64,000 bases of DNA from Sphingomonas mucosissima (GCF_002197665.1 NZ_NBBJ01000002.1:186001-250000), one strand, 5' to 3'; shown: positions 20,540 to 29,138, counted from the stretch's first letter. A program made the numbers and translations. Notes: generated by a model not told the origin, from the sequence alone.

Positions 20540-22186
20540 ATGAATACAATTTCCAAGAACAACGAACTTCTCTTCTGTGCCCTTGGCGGCTCCGGCGAGA
20601 TCGGAATGAACGTGAACCTGTATGGCGCGCGTGGCCGCTGGATGATGGTGGATTGCGGCGTCACCTTTGCCGATCACCAATATCCCGGCATTGATCTCGT
20701 GCTCCCCGACTTGACCTTCATCGAGGATCGGCTGGAGGCGCTGGATGGCATCGTCATCACCCACGGGCACGAGGATCATATCGGCGCGCTTCCCTATCTC
20801 GCCGATGATCTGGGCGTGCCATTGTACGCGACGCCATTCACCGCCGGCCTCATCCGCCACAAGCTGGAGGAGGAGCGCATCGCCGATCGCATCGATCTGC
20901 GCGTCATCCAGCCGGGTGAGCGCTTCAAGGTAGGGCCGTTCGATTTCGAATTCGTGCCCATGTCGCACTCGATCCCCGAAGCCAACGCGCTGATCATCGA
21001 CACGCCGGCTGGCCGCGTGTTCCACACCGGCGACTGGAAGCTCGACGCGGCGCCCGTCATCGGCACGCCTGCCTCGGCCGAAGAGCTGACCGCGATCGGC
21101 GACAAGGGCATCGACGTTCTGGTCTGCGATTCGACCAACGTCTTTAATGCAGAGGCGTCCGGGTCGGAAAGCGAGGTTCGCACCGGCCTTCTGGAGACGA
21201 TCGCCAAGGCGCGTGGGCGCGTGCTCGTCACCACCTTCGCGTCGAACGCCGCGCGCCTGCAGACGCTGGGCGAGGTGGCGAAGGAGACCGGGCGCGCCTT
21301 GTGCGTCGCAGGTCGCTCGCTCGATCGGATCATTAAGGTGGCGCGCGCCTGCGGCTATCTGAAAAACCTGCCCGATACGATCACGCCGGACGACGCGATG
21401 CGCCTGCCGCGCAATCAGGTGCTGGTGGTCGCAACCGGTGGGCAAGGCGAGCCGCGCGCGGCCCTGGCGCGCGTCGCCGAGGGGTCGCACCCGATCAAGC
21501 TTGATGCCGGCGATACGGTGATCTTCTCGTCCAAGCAGATCCCGGGCAACGAAGTGGCGATCGGCCGCATCCAGAACCTGCTCGCCGGTCGCGGCGTGGA
21601 GATGGTGACCGACCGGCAGGCGCACGTTCACGTGTCCGGCCATCCCGGCCGGCCGGAACTGGCGCAGATCTACAAGTGGCTGCGCCCGCGCGTGCTGGTG
21701 CCCGTCCACGGTGAAATGCGCCACCTGATGGAACAGGCGCGGTTCGGCCTGGCCCAGGGCATCCCGCAGGCGATCGTGCAGACCGACGGCGATCTGGTCA
21801 GGCTTGCCCCCGGCGCGCCGGAAAAGATCGGGAATGCGCCGGTCGGCCGGCTCGTGCTCGACGGCGACGTGATCCTGCCCGCCGACGGTGCGACCATCAA
21901 CGAGCGGCGGCGGCTCGGCCTGCACGGCCAGGTCTCGGTAGCCGTGGCGGTGACCGATCGTGGGCGTCTCGCCGGCACGCCGCAGGTTCGCCTGCAAGGC
22001 ATTCCGGTCGAGGAGGAACGCGCTGCTTTCATCGCCGAGGCGGAGGATGCCGCGGCAGAGGCTGTTCGCACCGGCGGACGCGATCGCGACCGCCTGCGTG
22101 AGGACGTGCGCCTCGCGGTGCGCCGCTGTGTGACCCGCTGGACCGGCAAGAAGCCGATTGTCGACGTCATGCTGCTGGAGATCTGA
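20540..22186 (+). CDS. rnj: Ribonuclease J
   Basis: A 548-residue metallo-beta-lactamase-fold RNase with 5'-exo and endonuclease activity; in alphaproteobacteria it acts in rRNA and mRNA maturation. Seen: LGGSGEIGMNVNLYG at the N-terminus, the Zn motif VITHGHEDHIGALPYLADD, the ligand region FVPMSHSIPEANALII, FHTGDWKLD, the beta-CASP region VLVTTFASNAARLQ, and VHVSGHPGRPELAQIYKWLR. ATG 20540 is chosen because family homology starts at MNTISKNNELLFC; the upstream frame runs into the repeat region. RNase J lies directly before a DUF1467 gene. Confidence 0.93.
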   Translation: MNTISKNNELLFCALGGSGEIGMNVNLYGARGRWMMVDCGVTFADHQYPGIDLVLPDLTFIEDRLEALDGIVITHGHEDHIGALPYLADDLGVPLYATPFTAGLIRHKLEEERIADRIDLRVIQPGERFKVGPFDFEFVPMSHSIPEANALIIDTPAGRVFHTGDWKLDAAPVIGTPASAEELTAIGDKGIDVLVCDSTNVFNAEASGSESEVRTGLLETIAKARGRVLVTTFASNAARLQTLGEVAKETGRALCVAGRSLDRIIKVARACGYLKNLPDTITPDDAMRLPRNQVLVVATGGQGEPRAALARVAEGSHPIKLDAGDTVIFSSKQIPGNEVAIGRIQNLLAGRGVEMVTDRQAHVHVSGHPGRPELAQIYKWLRPRVLVPVHGEMRHLMEQARFGLAQGIPQAIVQTDGDLVRLAPGAPEKIGNAPVGRLVLDGDVILPADGATINERRRLGLHGQVSVAVAVTDRGRLAGTPQVRLQGIPVEEERAAFIAEAEDAAAEAVRTGGRDRDRLREDVRLAVRRCVTRWTGKKPIVDVMLLEI

Positions 22187-22192
22187 CGCGCC

Positions 22193-22456
22193 ATGCGGTG
22201 GACGTCGGCGCTGGCCATCTACATCCTGTTCTGGACGTTCTCGGTCTTCTTGGTGCTGCCCTTCGGGGTACGCACCAGCGAGGAGGCGGGTATGGAGCGG
22301 GTGGCGGGGCAGGCCGATAGCGCCCCGCATGAATTCGCCCCAGGCAAGGTCGCGCTGCGGGTAACGATCGCCGCCTCCATCCTGTTTGTGCTGTTCTACG
22401 CCAATTACATCTACGGCTGGATCACGCCCGACATGGTGGACATGACCAAATACTGA
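22193..22456 (+). CDS. DUF1467 family small membrane protein
   Basis: An 87-residue protein with two hydrophobic helices: ALAIYILFWTFSVFLVLPFG near the N-terminus and ALRVTIAASILFVLFYANYI near the C-terminus, joined by an acidic loop (GMERVAGQADSAPHEFAPGK). The GVRTSEEAG motif after helix 1 is typical of DUF1467, a family of unknown function found mainly in alphaproteobacteria, often next to rnj. Six bases separate it from rnj, so it is co-transcribed. Confidence 0.88.
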   Translation: MRWTSALAIYILFWTFSVFLVLPFGVRTSEEAGMERVAGQADSAPHEFAPGKVALRVTIAASILFVLFYANYIYGWITPDMVDMTKY

Positions 22457-22461
22457 CGGAT

Positions 22462-22480
22462 CGGGCGGGAGCGCCGCCCG
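22462..22480 (+). terminator. Possible weak hairpin after the DUF1467 gene
   Basis: CGGGCGG-GAGCG-CCGCCCG gives a 7-bp perfect stem with a 5-base loop six bases after the DUF1467 stop. No clear T-run follows, so intrinsic termination is uncertain. It lies between convergent genes. Confidence 0.3.
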
Positions 22481-22597
22481 CCCGCAGCCGGCTCCTCCTT
22501 TGGAACTCGAGCCAGGCCTCACGAAACAGCGGCTTACCGCATCCGGCTCCGCCAATTGCCTGAAGCTGGCCCGTCCGTCGTCGCGCGCGGCGCGCGA

Positions 22598-24904
22598 TCA
22601 GTTGAGCCGTTCGATCGCCTGCGCCAGCGCCACGTAGAGCTTGCCCATATCCGACGATAGCAATGTCACGCCCAGCGGCGATCCATCGCGCTGCGTCAGG
22701 ATCACGCGCAGCATTGCCTCGAAATCATGGATGTAGCGGTTCACCTGATCGCGGAACGCCTCATCCTCATGATAGTATGTCGCGATCTGGCGCTGATCCA
22801 CCTCTTCCAGCAGGCGCACCGCGCGGCGCGTGAAGACCCCGCGATCGCCCTTCAGATAAGCGGCCCAGGCGCTGTCCGACACATCGGCCGAGAAGCGGCG
22901 CGTAATGTCGATGGAGGCCGAGTTCAGCACCTCGATCAGCTGCGAGGCGCGGCGCGCGAAGCTTTCCAGCTCCTGCTCCTCGCGCTCGGTGCGCGCCCGC
23001 TCGATCTGCGAATCCACCGACGCGGATAGCGATTCGATCTCCCGCAGCCGCTCGTCGAGCCGGTCGGCCGCTTGCGACGCCGCCTTCACCGCGATCTCGG
23101 CGGTGGTGGCAATCTGGTGGATCTGCGTGTCGAGCCCGGCATTGACCGCGCGGCGCAGTGCGTCGGCGCCCGACTTCCCCAGCGCGTCCGCCGCTTCCGG
23201 GATCACGCGGCCCAGCACTTCGCGCGCATGCTCCGCCGCCTGGCTCGCAGTGTCACGCACCCGCAGCAGCATCTCGATGAGCCGCGGCGCCGCTTCCTCG
23301 GCGAAGCGATTGGCCCGATCGGCGGCCTCGTCCACCATCTGCCCCATCGCATCGGCCTTCGCCCGCCCCGTCGCCAGCGTTTCCAGCAAATTGCCGGTGA
23401 GCATGTCGACGTTGCCGCGCTGGTCGGCGATCACCTGCGCGATCGCTTCGATCGCCGAATGCGTGCTCTCCGCCGCCGTCACCAGCGCGAGCAGCTCGGG
23501 CTTTGCCGCTGCCACCACCTGCTTGGCGGCGATCACGCGCGAATCGAGCCGATCGACCGCCGCCGGCAGCGTTTCGTCGATCTCGCGCGCGGCGGCGTCC
23601 AGCGCCAGCAGCAGCGCTTCGGTCGTGCTGATCGCCTTGGTCGCCATCGCATCACCCGCCGCGAGCGCCTGCGTCATCGCATCCGCCGAACCGCCTAGCG
23701 CGCTGATCGACGCCGCCAGCGTCTGCGATCGCTCGACGCCCTGATGGTGCAGCCGCTCCAGCCGGTCCTCGACCCGCGCAATGCCGCCCTCCAGGTCGCC
23801 GACCAGCCCGTCGCCCGCCGCGCGCTGGCTATCCAGCCGCTCGGCGATGCGCTCGATCACTGCCTCGATCCGCGCCACCCGCTCGGCCAGCGCCTCGGCG
23901 CTTTCGCGCGCCGCCGTGTCGAGCGCGGCCTGGTTGGTGTTGACCATCGCCAGCATGGCATCGGCCTGCGCCGACAGCCCCTTGCGCGATTCCTCTACCG
24001 CATCGGCGGTGCGACCGAGCAGCGCGTCGATCGCCGACGACATTTCGCCCGTCACCGCTTCCAGCCGCGCACCGGCCGTGGCGCTGGTGTCCTCCATCCG
24101 GGCGAGGTGATCCGCCAGCTTGTGCGCCGCGGCTTCGGCCGCTGTCTCCGCCTCGCGCCCGCGCTCGGTCAAGGCGGCGATCTGCGCCTCCAGCGCCGCC
24201 GCCTGCTGCCCTGCGGTGGTTCCGGCATTCTCGATCCGGCCGATCAGCGCCTCGGCCTCCGCCTGCGCCTTAGGCATCGCGTCGAGCAGGGACGACAGGC
24301 TCTCCTGTGCCTTGCCCGCGGCTTCGGCCAGCGAGCGGGCATGCACGTCCGCCTGGTCGATCTCTTCGGAAAGGCCGCGGCCGATCGCTGCCAGCCGGGC
24401 ATTGGCCTCATTGCCGATCGCGCCGATCTGCCGCGTCTGTTCGGCCAGCCGCCCGCGGTTTTCCTCCAGCGTGCCCGTCAGCGACGCGACCAGCCATTCC
24501 AGCGCCGCCGCTTCCTCGCGCATGGCGTGCGCCGTTGCGGTGAAGCGCTGCGCCTCCGTTCGGCTGGTGCGCAGCAGGATCAGCCAGACAATGCCAGCCA
24601 GCGCCGGAACGGCAACGAGCGCCGCAGCGAATTGCGAAACATCGAGCGCGCTCATGCCGCCAAGCTGATCGCGCGCCAGCCAGAGCAGCACGCTGACCCA
24701 GACCAGCGACACCGCGACCAGCGCAATCGGCGCCGCATGCTCCCACGGCGATGCCGGCGCCACGCCTTCGGGCACGCCGTGCTCTTCCGGCGCGGCCCAT
24801 TCGGCGGGCGCGACAGCTTCCGCCGGCACGTCCGCTGCGCTGGTGTCGGTCGTTTCGCTGGCGTCGTGCGCACGAATGTCGGTGATCGTCTGCCCCCCGG
24901 TCAT
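22598..24904 (-). CDS. TipN-like membrane-anchored coiled-coil protein
   Basis: A 768-residue protein. Residues 1-50 are acidic and Ala/Pro-rich. Two hydrophobic helices follow at about 55-75 (PIALVAVSLVWVSVLLWLA) and 86-108 (AAALVAVPALAGIVWLILLR). About 500 residues of Ala/Glu-rich heptad sequence then predict a long coiled coil, with a compact conserved end domain at about 640-768 (SFARRASQLIEVLNSAS, SDSAWAAYLKGDRGVFTRRA, LGVTLLSSDMGKLYVALAQA). Two N-terminal TMs plus a long coiled coil is the architecture of the Caulobacter polarity marker TipN, but orthology is my inference. It is divergent from the Hpt-like gene and convergent with the DUF1467 gene. Alternatives: a generic coiled-coil scaffold, or an orphan DUF protein often mislabelled ATPase. 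Confidence 0.6.
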   Translation of the reverse strand: MTGGQTITDIRAHDASETTDTSAADVPAEAVAPAEWAAPEEHGVPEGVAPASPWEHAAPIALVAVSLVWVSVLLWLARDQLGGMSALDVSQFAAALVAVPALAGIVWLILLRTSRTEAQRFTATAHAMREEAAALEWLVASLTGTLEENRGRLAEQTRQIGAIGNEANARLAAIGRGLSEEIDQADVHARSLAEAAGKAQESLSSLLDAMPKAQAEAEALIGRIENAGTTAGQQAAALEAQIAALTERGREAETAAEAAAHKLADHLARMEDTSATAGARLEAVTGEMSSAIDALLGRTADAVEESRKGLSAQADAMLAMVNTNQAALDTAARESAEALAERVARIEAVIERIAERLDSQRAAGDGLVGDLEGGIARVEDRLERLHHQGVERSQTLAASISALGGSADAMTQALAAGDAMATKAISTTEALLLALDAAAREIDETLPAAVDRLDSRVIAAKQVVAAAKPELLALVTAAESTHSAIEAIAQVIADQRGNVDMLTGNLLETLATGRAKADAMGQMVDEAADRANRFAEEAAPRLIEMLLRVRDTASQAAEHAREVLGRVIPEAADALGKSGADALRRAVNAGLDTQIHQIATTAEIAVKAASQAADRLDERLREIESLSASVDSQIERARTEREEQELESFARRASQLIEVLNSASIDITRRFSADVSDSAWAAYLKGDRGVFTRRAVRLLEEVDQRQIATYYHEDEAFRDQVNRYIHDFEAMLRVILTQRDGSPLGVTLLSSDMGKLYVALAQAIERLN

Positions 24905-24988
24905 GGCGCGAGATGTACCATGAAATCCCCCTCTTCAAAGCGAATAGCGGCAACTTGCGGTTAAGCGTTTCATCGTAGCGTCGTGCCC

Positions 24989-25282
24989 ATGGCGATCGAT
25001 CCAGGTGCAATCGACGCCGCGTTGGCGGCGGCGGTGGGGGATGACCCTGCGTTGATCGCCGAACTGCGCGCGGCGTTCGTGGAAAGCGCGCACCGCGGCC
25101 TCGCCGCGATCGAAAGCGCGCAGGACGAGGACGCATGGCGCGCCGCCACCTGGCGTCTGAAGGGCCTCGCCGCCAGCTTTGGCGCCGTTCGCCTGGTCGC
25201 GCTCGCGACGGAAGCGACGCGCCGCCCGGTCGGCGATCCCGCCATGGTGAAGCGCTTGCGCCAGGCGGTTGCGCGGCTTTAG
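24989..25282 (+). CDS. Degenerate Hpt-domain protein (phospho-acceptor His replaced by Trp)
   Basis: A 97-residue, probably all-helical protein. The four-helix Hpt pattern is recognisable: ELRAAFVESAHRGLAAIESA, then AATWRLKGLAASFGAVRL, then VALATEATRRP. In active Hpt domains the third-helix motif is (A)HxLKG; here it is WRLKG, so Trp 55 (TGG at 25151) stands where the phosphorylated His should be. The Lys-Gly after it and the small-residue stretch are kept. ATG 24989 is preferred over GTG 24983. It is divergent from the coiled-coil gene and about 90 bases upstream of the nucleotidyltransferase-like gene. Function is unknown; a phosphorelay antagonist or docking module is possible. Confidence 0.7.
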   Translation: MAIDPGAIDAALAAAVGDDPALIAELRAAFVESAHRGLAAIESAQDEDAWRAATWRLKGLAASFGAVRLVALATEATRRPVGDPAMVKRLRQAVARL

Positions 25283-25321
25283 CCTCCACGCGCATTTGCG
25301 CCGCTTTTGCATCGGCTTGCC

Positions 25322-25354
25322 GATTGCCCAGAGTACCGATTGCCCAGAATACCG
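25322..25354. repeat. 16-bp tandem duplication upstream of the nucleotidyltransferase-like gene
   Basis: Two consecutive copies of a 16-mer, GATTGCCCAGAGTACC and GATTGCCCAGAATACC, differ at one position. They lie about 20 bases before the ATG at 25375, in the 92-base gap after the Hpt-like gene. The copies could be tandem regulator sites or a simple recent duplication. Confidence 0.7.
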
Positions 25355-25374
25355 GCAGCCCCTAACAGCGCGCG

Positions 25375-26553
25375 ATGCTCGCAGGGCTGATCTTTGCCGT
25401 ACAGGATGCTGACGAGCCGACGGGCGCGCTTGCGGGGACGCTGCCGTTCGCCGGCATGACGGTGATCGAATATCAGGCGCGGCTGCTCGTGGCGGCCGGC
25501 GTGTCGCAGATCGTGGTGGTGGTCGCCCGCCTGACGCCCGAGCTGCTCGGCGCCGTTGCCCGCATCGGCCGGCGCGGCGTTGCGGTGGATACCGTGCGCA
25601 GTGCGGGCGAGGCGGCCGCGCGCCTCCATCCACTGTCGCGCCTCCTGGTGCTCGCCGATGGATTGATCACCACCGAATCGGTGCTCGTGCCGCTCGCGCG
25701 CGAACAAGGCGACGTCCTCTTGGTGATCCCGGAGGCGGAGGCGGACGCCGGCTATGAGTTGATCGGCGGCGGCGATTCCTGGGCCGGGATCGCACGTCTT
25801 GATCGCGAGCGGCTGGCGGAGGTCGCTGCCATGCCGCGCGATTATGACGTGCAATCCTCGCTGCTTCATGTCGCGGCGCAGGCGGGCGCGCTTCGGCTGG
25901 TGCTGGCCGATGGCGAGCCGGGGGGCGGGCACGGGATTGAAACGCGCCGCGACACGCTGGAATCGCGCAGCCGCGCGGTTGTCGGCGCGACGCTCGCCGC
26001 GCGGCCCGGTTGGTTCAATCGCTGGCTGGTTCGCCCATTGGCCCGCGTCGCCATGCCCTGGCTCATGCGGCGCCATGTGCCGACGGCGGCGCTGGCCGGC
26101 GGCACAGCCGCAGCCGCGATCGGCGCCCTTGCCGCTTTATGGTTCGATCAGCTCACCGTCGGGCTCCTCCTTGCCGTATTCACCGTCACCCTGGCCACGC
26201 TGGTCGCCACCTTTGCCTGGCTGCGCGACGAGGACGTGCTTGCCCGTGCGATGTCGGGAGTGGTGCTTGGGGTGCCGGCCGTGGCAGCCTTGCTGCTCGG
26301 CCACGCGCTCGATGCCCAAAGTGGGGAATTGACCGCGCGAGTCCTGGCGCTGGCCCTGGTGGTCGCCGGGGCGCTCGGGCACCGCGCCGCGCCGGTCGCA
26401 CGGCCGATCGGGTGGGGGGATGCGCCCGGTTATCTGGTGACGCTGGCGGTCGGCACGGTCGTCGGCCTGCCGTTCCTCGGGCTCGCCGGCGCAGCACTTT
26501 ACGCCACCGTGACATTGGCGCTCGCTATTGAAGCACTTCGCGCCCGAGTTTAG
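25375..26553 (+). CDS. Nucleotidyltransferase-like domain fused to a membrane domain
   Basis: A 392-residue protein. Residues 1-175 look like a Rossmann-type sugar-nucleotidyltransferase fold (LIFAVQDADEPTGALAGTLP, VIEYQARLLVAAGVSQIVVV, RLLVLADGLIT). The usual N-terminal GGxGxRL loop is not present and the DGD-type metal site is only LADG, so activity is doubtful. Residues 205-392 are hydrophobic with about six helices (LVRPLARVAMPWLMRRHVPT, LLAVFTVTLATLVATFAWL, LVTLAVGTVVGLPFLGLAGA). I do not recognise a characterised member. The layout recalls inositol-phosphate cytidylyltransferase/CDP-alcohol transferase fusions, but the DG(x)2AR(x)8G signature is absent. It precedes the DUF2336 gene on the same strand by about 36 bases. 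Confidence 0.65.
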   Translation: MLAGLIFAVQDADEPTGALAGTLPFAGMTVIEYQARLLVAAGVSQIVVVVARLTPELLGAVARIGRRGVAVDTVRSAGEAAARLHPLSRLLVLADGLITTESVLVPLAREQGDVLLVIPEAEADAGYELIGGGDSWAGIARLDRERLAEVAAMPRDYDVQSSLLHVAAQAGALRLVLADGEPGGGHGIETRRDTLESRSRAVVGATLAARPGWFNRWLVRPLARVAMPWLMRRHVPTAALAGGTAAAAIGALAALWFDQLTVGLLLAVFTVTLATLVATFAWLRDEDVLARAMSGVVLGVPAVAALLLGHALDAQSGELTARVLALALVVAGALGHRAAPVARPIGWGDAPGYLVTLAVGTVVGLPFLGLAGAALYATVTLALAIEALRARV

Positions 26554-26589
26554 CAGCCCCTTAACGTGACCGGCTTTACGGGGGCTCTT

Positions 26590-27708
26590 ATGTCGGTCGA
26601 TCACAGCGATGCTATGCGGGCCCCGGAGCCGGGCTCGGCCGCCTTTTGGGCGCACGCCGCGGCTGCCGCTTCGCGTGCCGACTCGCGGCTTGCGGCGCAG
26701 ATCCAGGATCTCTTCCTGAGCGATGCCGATCGGCTGGACGATCGCACCCGCGCTGCTGCGGCGGCGACCTTGCGCATGACGGTGCTGGCGATGGCGCATG
26801 ATCTTGCGCGCGACGTCGCGGATCAATTGCCCGGCCATGCTGTTGACCACGCCGGGGGAACGTCACCCGATCAAGCCGCCGCGGCCGTCTCGCGCCGCCT
26901 GCACGGATCAGGATTGTTGCGCGACCGCGCGTTGATGGAGGAGCTGTTTGCCCGCGTTCGGCAGGATATGGTGAGCGAGGCGTTGCGCGCCAATCGCGTG
27001 CCCGCTGCCGAGCCCACGCTGCTGGCCGAATGGGTCGCCAGCGGCGATGACGGGCTGTCCCGCGCGGCCATGGCCTATGGGCAGGCAGAGGCACGCCGCC
27101 AGGCCGAATGGCGTGCCGATCTGCCTCTTGCTCTTCATGAAAAGCTGCTTTGGTGGGTGGCGGCGGCGCTCCGTGAGCAATGGGCTGTGGAGGGCGGGCA
27201 GCAAATCCTGGTCGATCGCGCCATTGCCCAGGCGGCGCAGCGCAGCATGGCGGGCGATGACGATCAGGATCGGCTGGAGGCAGCGGCCGATCGGCTGGTC
27301 GCCGCGCTCGGCGCCAATGGCGCTGACCTTGCCGAGCGATTGATCGCTGCGCTGGAGGAGGGGCACCTCGCGCTGTTCATCGCCCTATTGTCTCAGGCGC
27401 TTGCCCTCGATTTCGTCGAGGTGCGCGCGTTGGTGCTCGATCCGCACGACGATCGGTTCTGGGTGGCCTTGCGCGGGGTTGATCTAGAGCGGGCAGCAAT
27501 CGCCCGCATCGGGTTCCTGCTGGCCGATGCCGACCCGCGGCGTGATCTCGATGCGTTTGCCGACCGGCTGGACGCGATCGCCGCCATCGCTGCGCCGGAG
27601 GCGGCGGAGGGGCTGGCGCCGATGGCGCTTCCGCGCCAGTTTCGCGAGGCCCAACGTGCGCTCGAGCGAACGCCGGATCGAGCGCCAGATCGAGCGTTGG
27701 CGTGGTGA
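26590..27708 (+). CDS. DUF2336 domain-containing protein
   Basis: A 372-residue, mostly helical protein. Residues from about 90 to 350 fit DUF2336 (RLHGSGLLRDRALMEELFAR, LLAEWVASGDDGLSRAAMAY, AALEEGHLALFIALLSQALA), with repeated helical hairpins rich in Ala, Leu and Asp. DUF2336 proteins are alphaproteobacterial and function is mostly unknown. ATG 26590 follows GGGGG and is preferred to GTG 26566. The stop overlaps the start of the kinase-like gene, so the two are translated together. This points to a functional pairing with the kinase-like protein. Confidence 0.8.
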   Translation: MSVDHSDAMRAPEPGSAAFWAHAAAAASRADSRLAAQIQDLFLSDADRLDDRTRAAAAATLRMTVLAMAHDLARDVADQLPGHAVDHAGGTSPDQAAAAVSRRLHGSGLLRDRALMEELFARVRQDMVSEALRANRVPAAEPTLLAEWVASGDDGLSRAAMAYGQAEARRQAEWRADLPLALHEKLLWWVAAALREQWAVEGGQQILVDRAIAQAAQRSMAGDDDQDRLEAAADRLVAALGANGADLAERLIAALEEGHLALFIALLSQALALDFVEVRALVLDPHDDRFWVALRGVDLERAAIARIGFLLADADPRRDLDAFADRLDAIAAIAAPEAAEGLAPMALPRQFREAQRALERTPDRAPDRALAW

Positions 27709-29039
27709 TCGACACGCCCACGTTTACCGCAACGCTGGATGGCGACGATCGGCTGGTCGATGCCGATCCGTCCTTTGCGGCGCTGAACGCACGCGCCGGT
27801 GGTGCGCTGGGCGAGCGACTCGCCGCGCCGCCGCTCGCGTCGCTGGTGCGTCTCGCCCGGCGGCTGGGAGTCCCGATCGCGCGTGCGGTCACGATTGCCG
27901 ATGCCGACCAGGATCTCGATTGCTGGGTGCGCGCGGCGCCCGCTGGCAACGGTGTCGCGCTCGCCCTGTCGCTGATCCGCGAGCGACCGGCTTGGCGCCC
28001 GTCCGTGCTCGGCGCCGTGCTGCCCCCGCCGCCCGGCGGCGATTGGACGTGGTCGGTGGATGCCAAGCTCAAGTTCGAGCAGCTGCTGATGCGGGCCGGC
28101 ATGGATCACGGGCTGGATCGCGCCTCCGTGATGGGACAGCCGCTGACGAAGCTGTTTTCGCTCGAAAGTAGCGAAGAAGGCGCGCTGTCGTTGCTGGAAG
28201 CGGTCGCTTCCTTGGACGATTTCTCGGATCAACCTGCGGTGCTGAACGTCACGGGCACGCGGGTGCTGCTGGCGGGCCATGTCCGGCTCGACCGCGGTGG
28301 GGGCTTCGGCGGCTTCGTTGGCGCGACCTATCATCACCCGAGCCCGGCGTCGGCGCCCGACGCGGAGATCGGCGGGCTGTTCCATCATCGGCTCGACACG
28401 ATCCTGCGCCGCCCGTTGGGGCAGATCGTCGCCAATGCCGACAGCATCAACGCCGGCGTGGATGGCGACATCGACCCGCAATATGCCGATTACGCCGCGG
28501 ACATTGCCAGCGCCGGCCGGCACCTGATGGGCCTGATCGATGATCTGTCGGACATCGAGGCGATCGAGCGCGAGGATTTCACCGTCGACGACGAGGGGAT
28601 CGATCTTGCCGACGTGACCCGCCGCGCCGCCGGGCTGCTCTCGGTTCGCGCGGCCAATGCGGGCGTGACGATCGATCGCGGCGATCTGGACAGTGCAATG
28701 CCGGCGCATGGCGAGTTTCGCCGCACCTTGCAGATCCTGGTCAATCTGATCGGCAACGCGGTGCGCTACTCGCCGCGCAATGCCATCGTCTGGCTTCGGC
28801 TGCAGCGCGACAATGATCGCGTTTATGCGATCGTCGCCGATCAGGGGAAGGGGATCGCGCTCGACGATCAGGAGCGGATCTTCGCCAAGTTCGAACGCGT
28901 CGATACCAGCGAGCCCGGCGGCAGCGGCCTCGGGCTCTACATTGCCCGGCGGCTGGCGCGCGCAATGGGCGGCGACCTGACGGTCGACAGCGCGCCGGGC
29001 GAGGGCGCCCGCTTCGTCCTCAGCCTGCCCGCGGCTTAA
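27702..29039 (+). CDS. Histidine-kinase-like protein lacking the phospho-acceptor His
   Basis: A 445-residue soluble protein. Residues 1-100 are PAS-like, 110-215 a second sensor-like region, 225-290 the dimerisation helices and 330-445 the ATP-binding domain. The ATPase boxes are intact: N box LVNLIGNAVRYSP, G1 VADQGKGIAL, F box IFAKFERV, G2 GGSGLGLYIARRLARAMGG. The dimerisation helix reads FHHRLDTILRRPLGQIV. Aligned to the usual F(x5)HELRTPL it has Thr 233 (ACG at 28398) at the His position, while the LR-PL frame is kept. Autophosphorylation at the usual site should be impossible. GTG 27702 (or 27705) overlaps the DUF2336 stop. No membrane segment or receiver domain is seen. Confidence 0.82.
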   Translation: MVIDTPTFTATLDGDDRLVDADPSFAALNARAGGALGERLAAPPLASLVRLARRLGVPIARAVTIADADQDLDCWVRAAPAGNGVALALSLIRERPAWRPSVLGAVLPPPPGGDWTWSVDAKLKFEQLLMRAGMDHGLDRASVMGQPLTKLFSLESSEEGALSLLEAVASLDDFSDQPAVLNVTGTRVLLAGHVRLDRGGGFGGFVGATYHHPSPASAPDAEIGGLFHHRLDTILRRPLGQIVANADSINAGVDGDIDPQYADYAADIASAGRHLMGLIDDLSDIEAIEREDFTVDDEGIDLADVTRRAAGLLSVRAANAGVTIDRGDLDSAMPAHGEFRRTLQILVNLIGNAVRYSPRNAIVWLRLQRDNDRVYAIVADQGKGIALDDQERIFAKFERVDTSEPGGSGLGLYIARRLARAMGGDLTVDSAPGEGARFVLSLPAA

Positions 29040-29138
29040 CCAGCCGGCGATCCACGGCGCGAAAATCGCTGCTGGCCGAGGACAGGCTGGAAGCGGCCGA
29101 ATTTCTCCACCAACAGGCCACGCGTCGTTGGGCGGAGG

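Noticed and set aside
29040..29138. Coding-like stretch after the kinase-like gene (RKSLLAEDRLEAAEFLHQQ)
   Set aside because: It has no start codon, runs into the opposite-strand membrane protein gene, and is too short to support a gene or a pseudogene.
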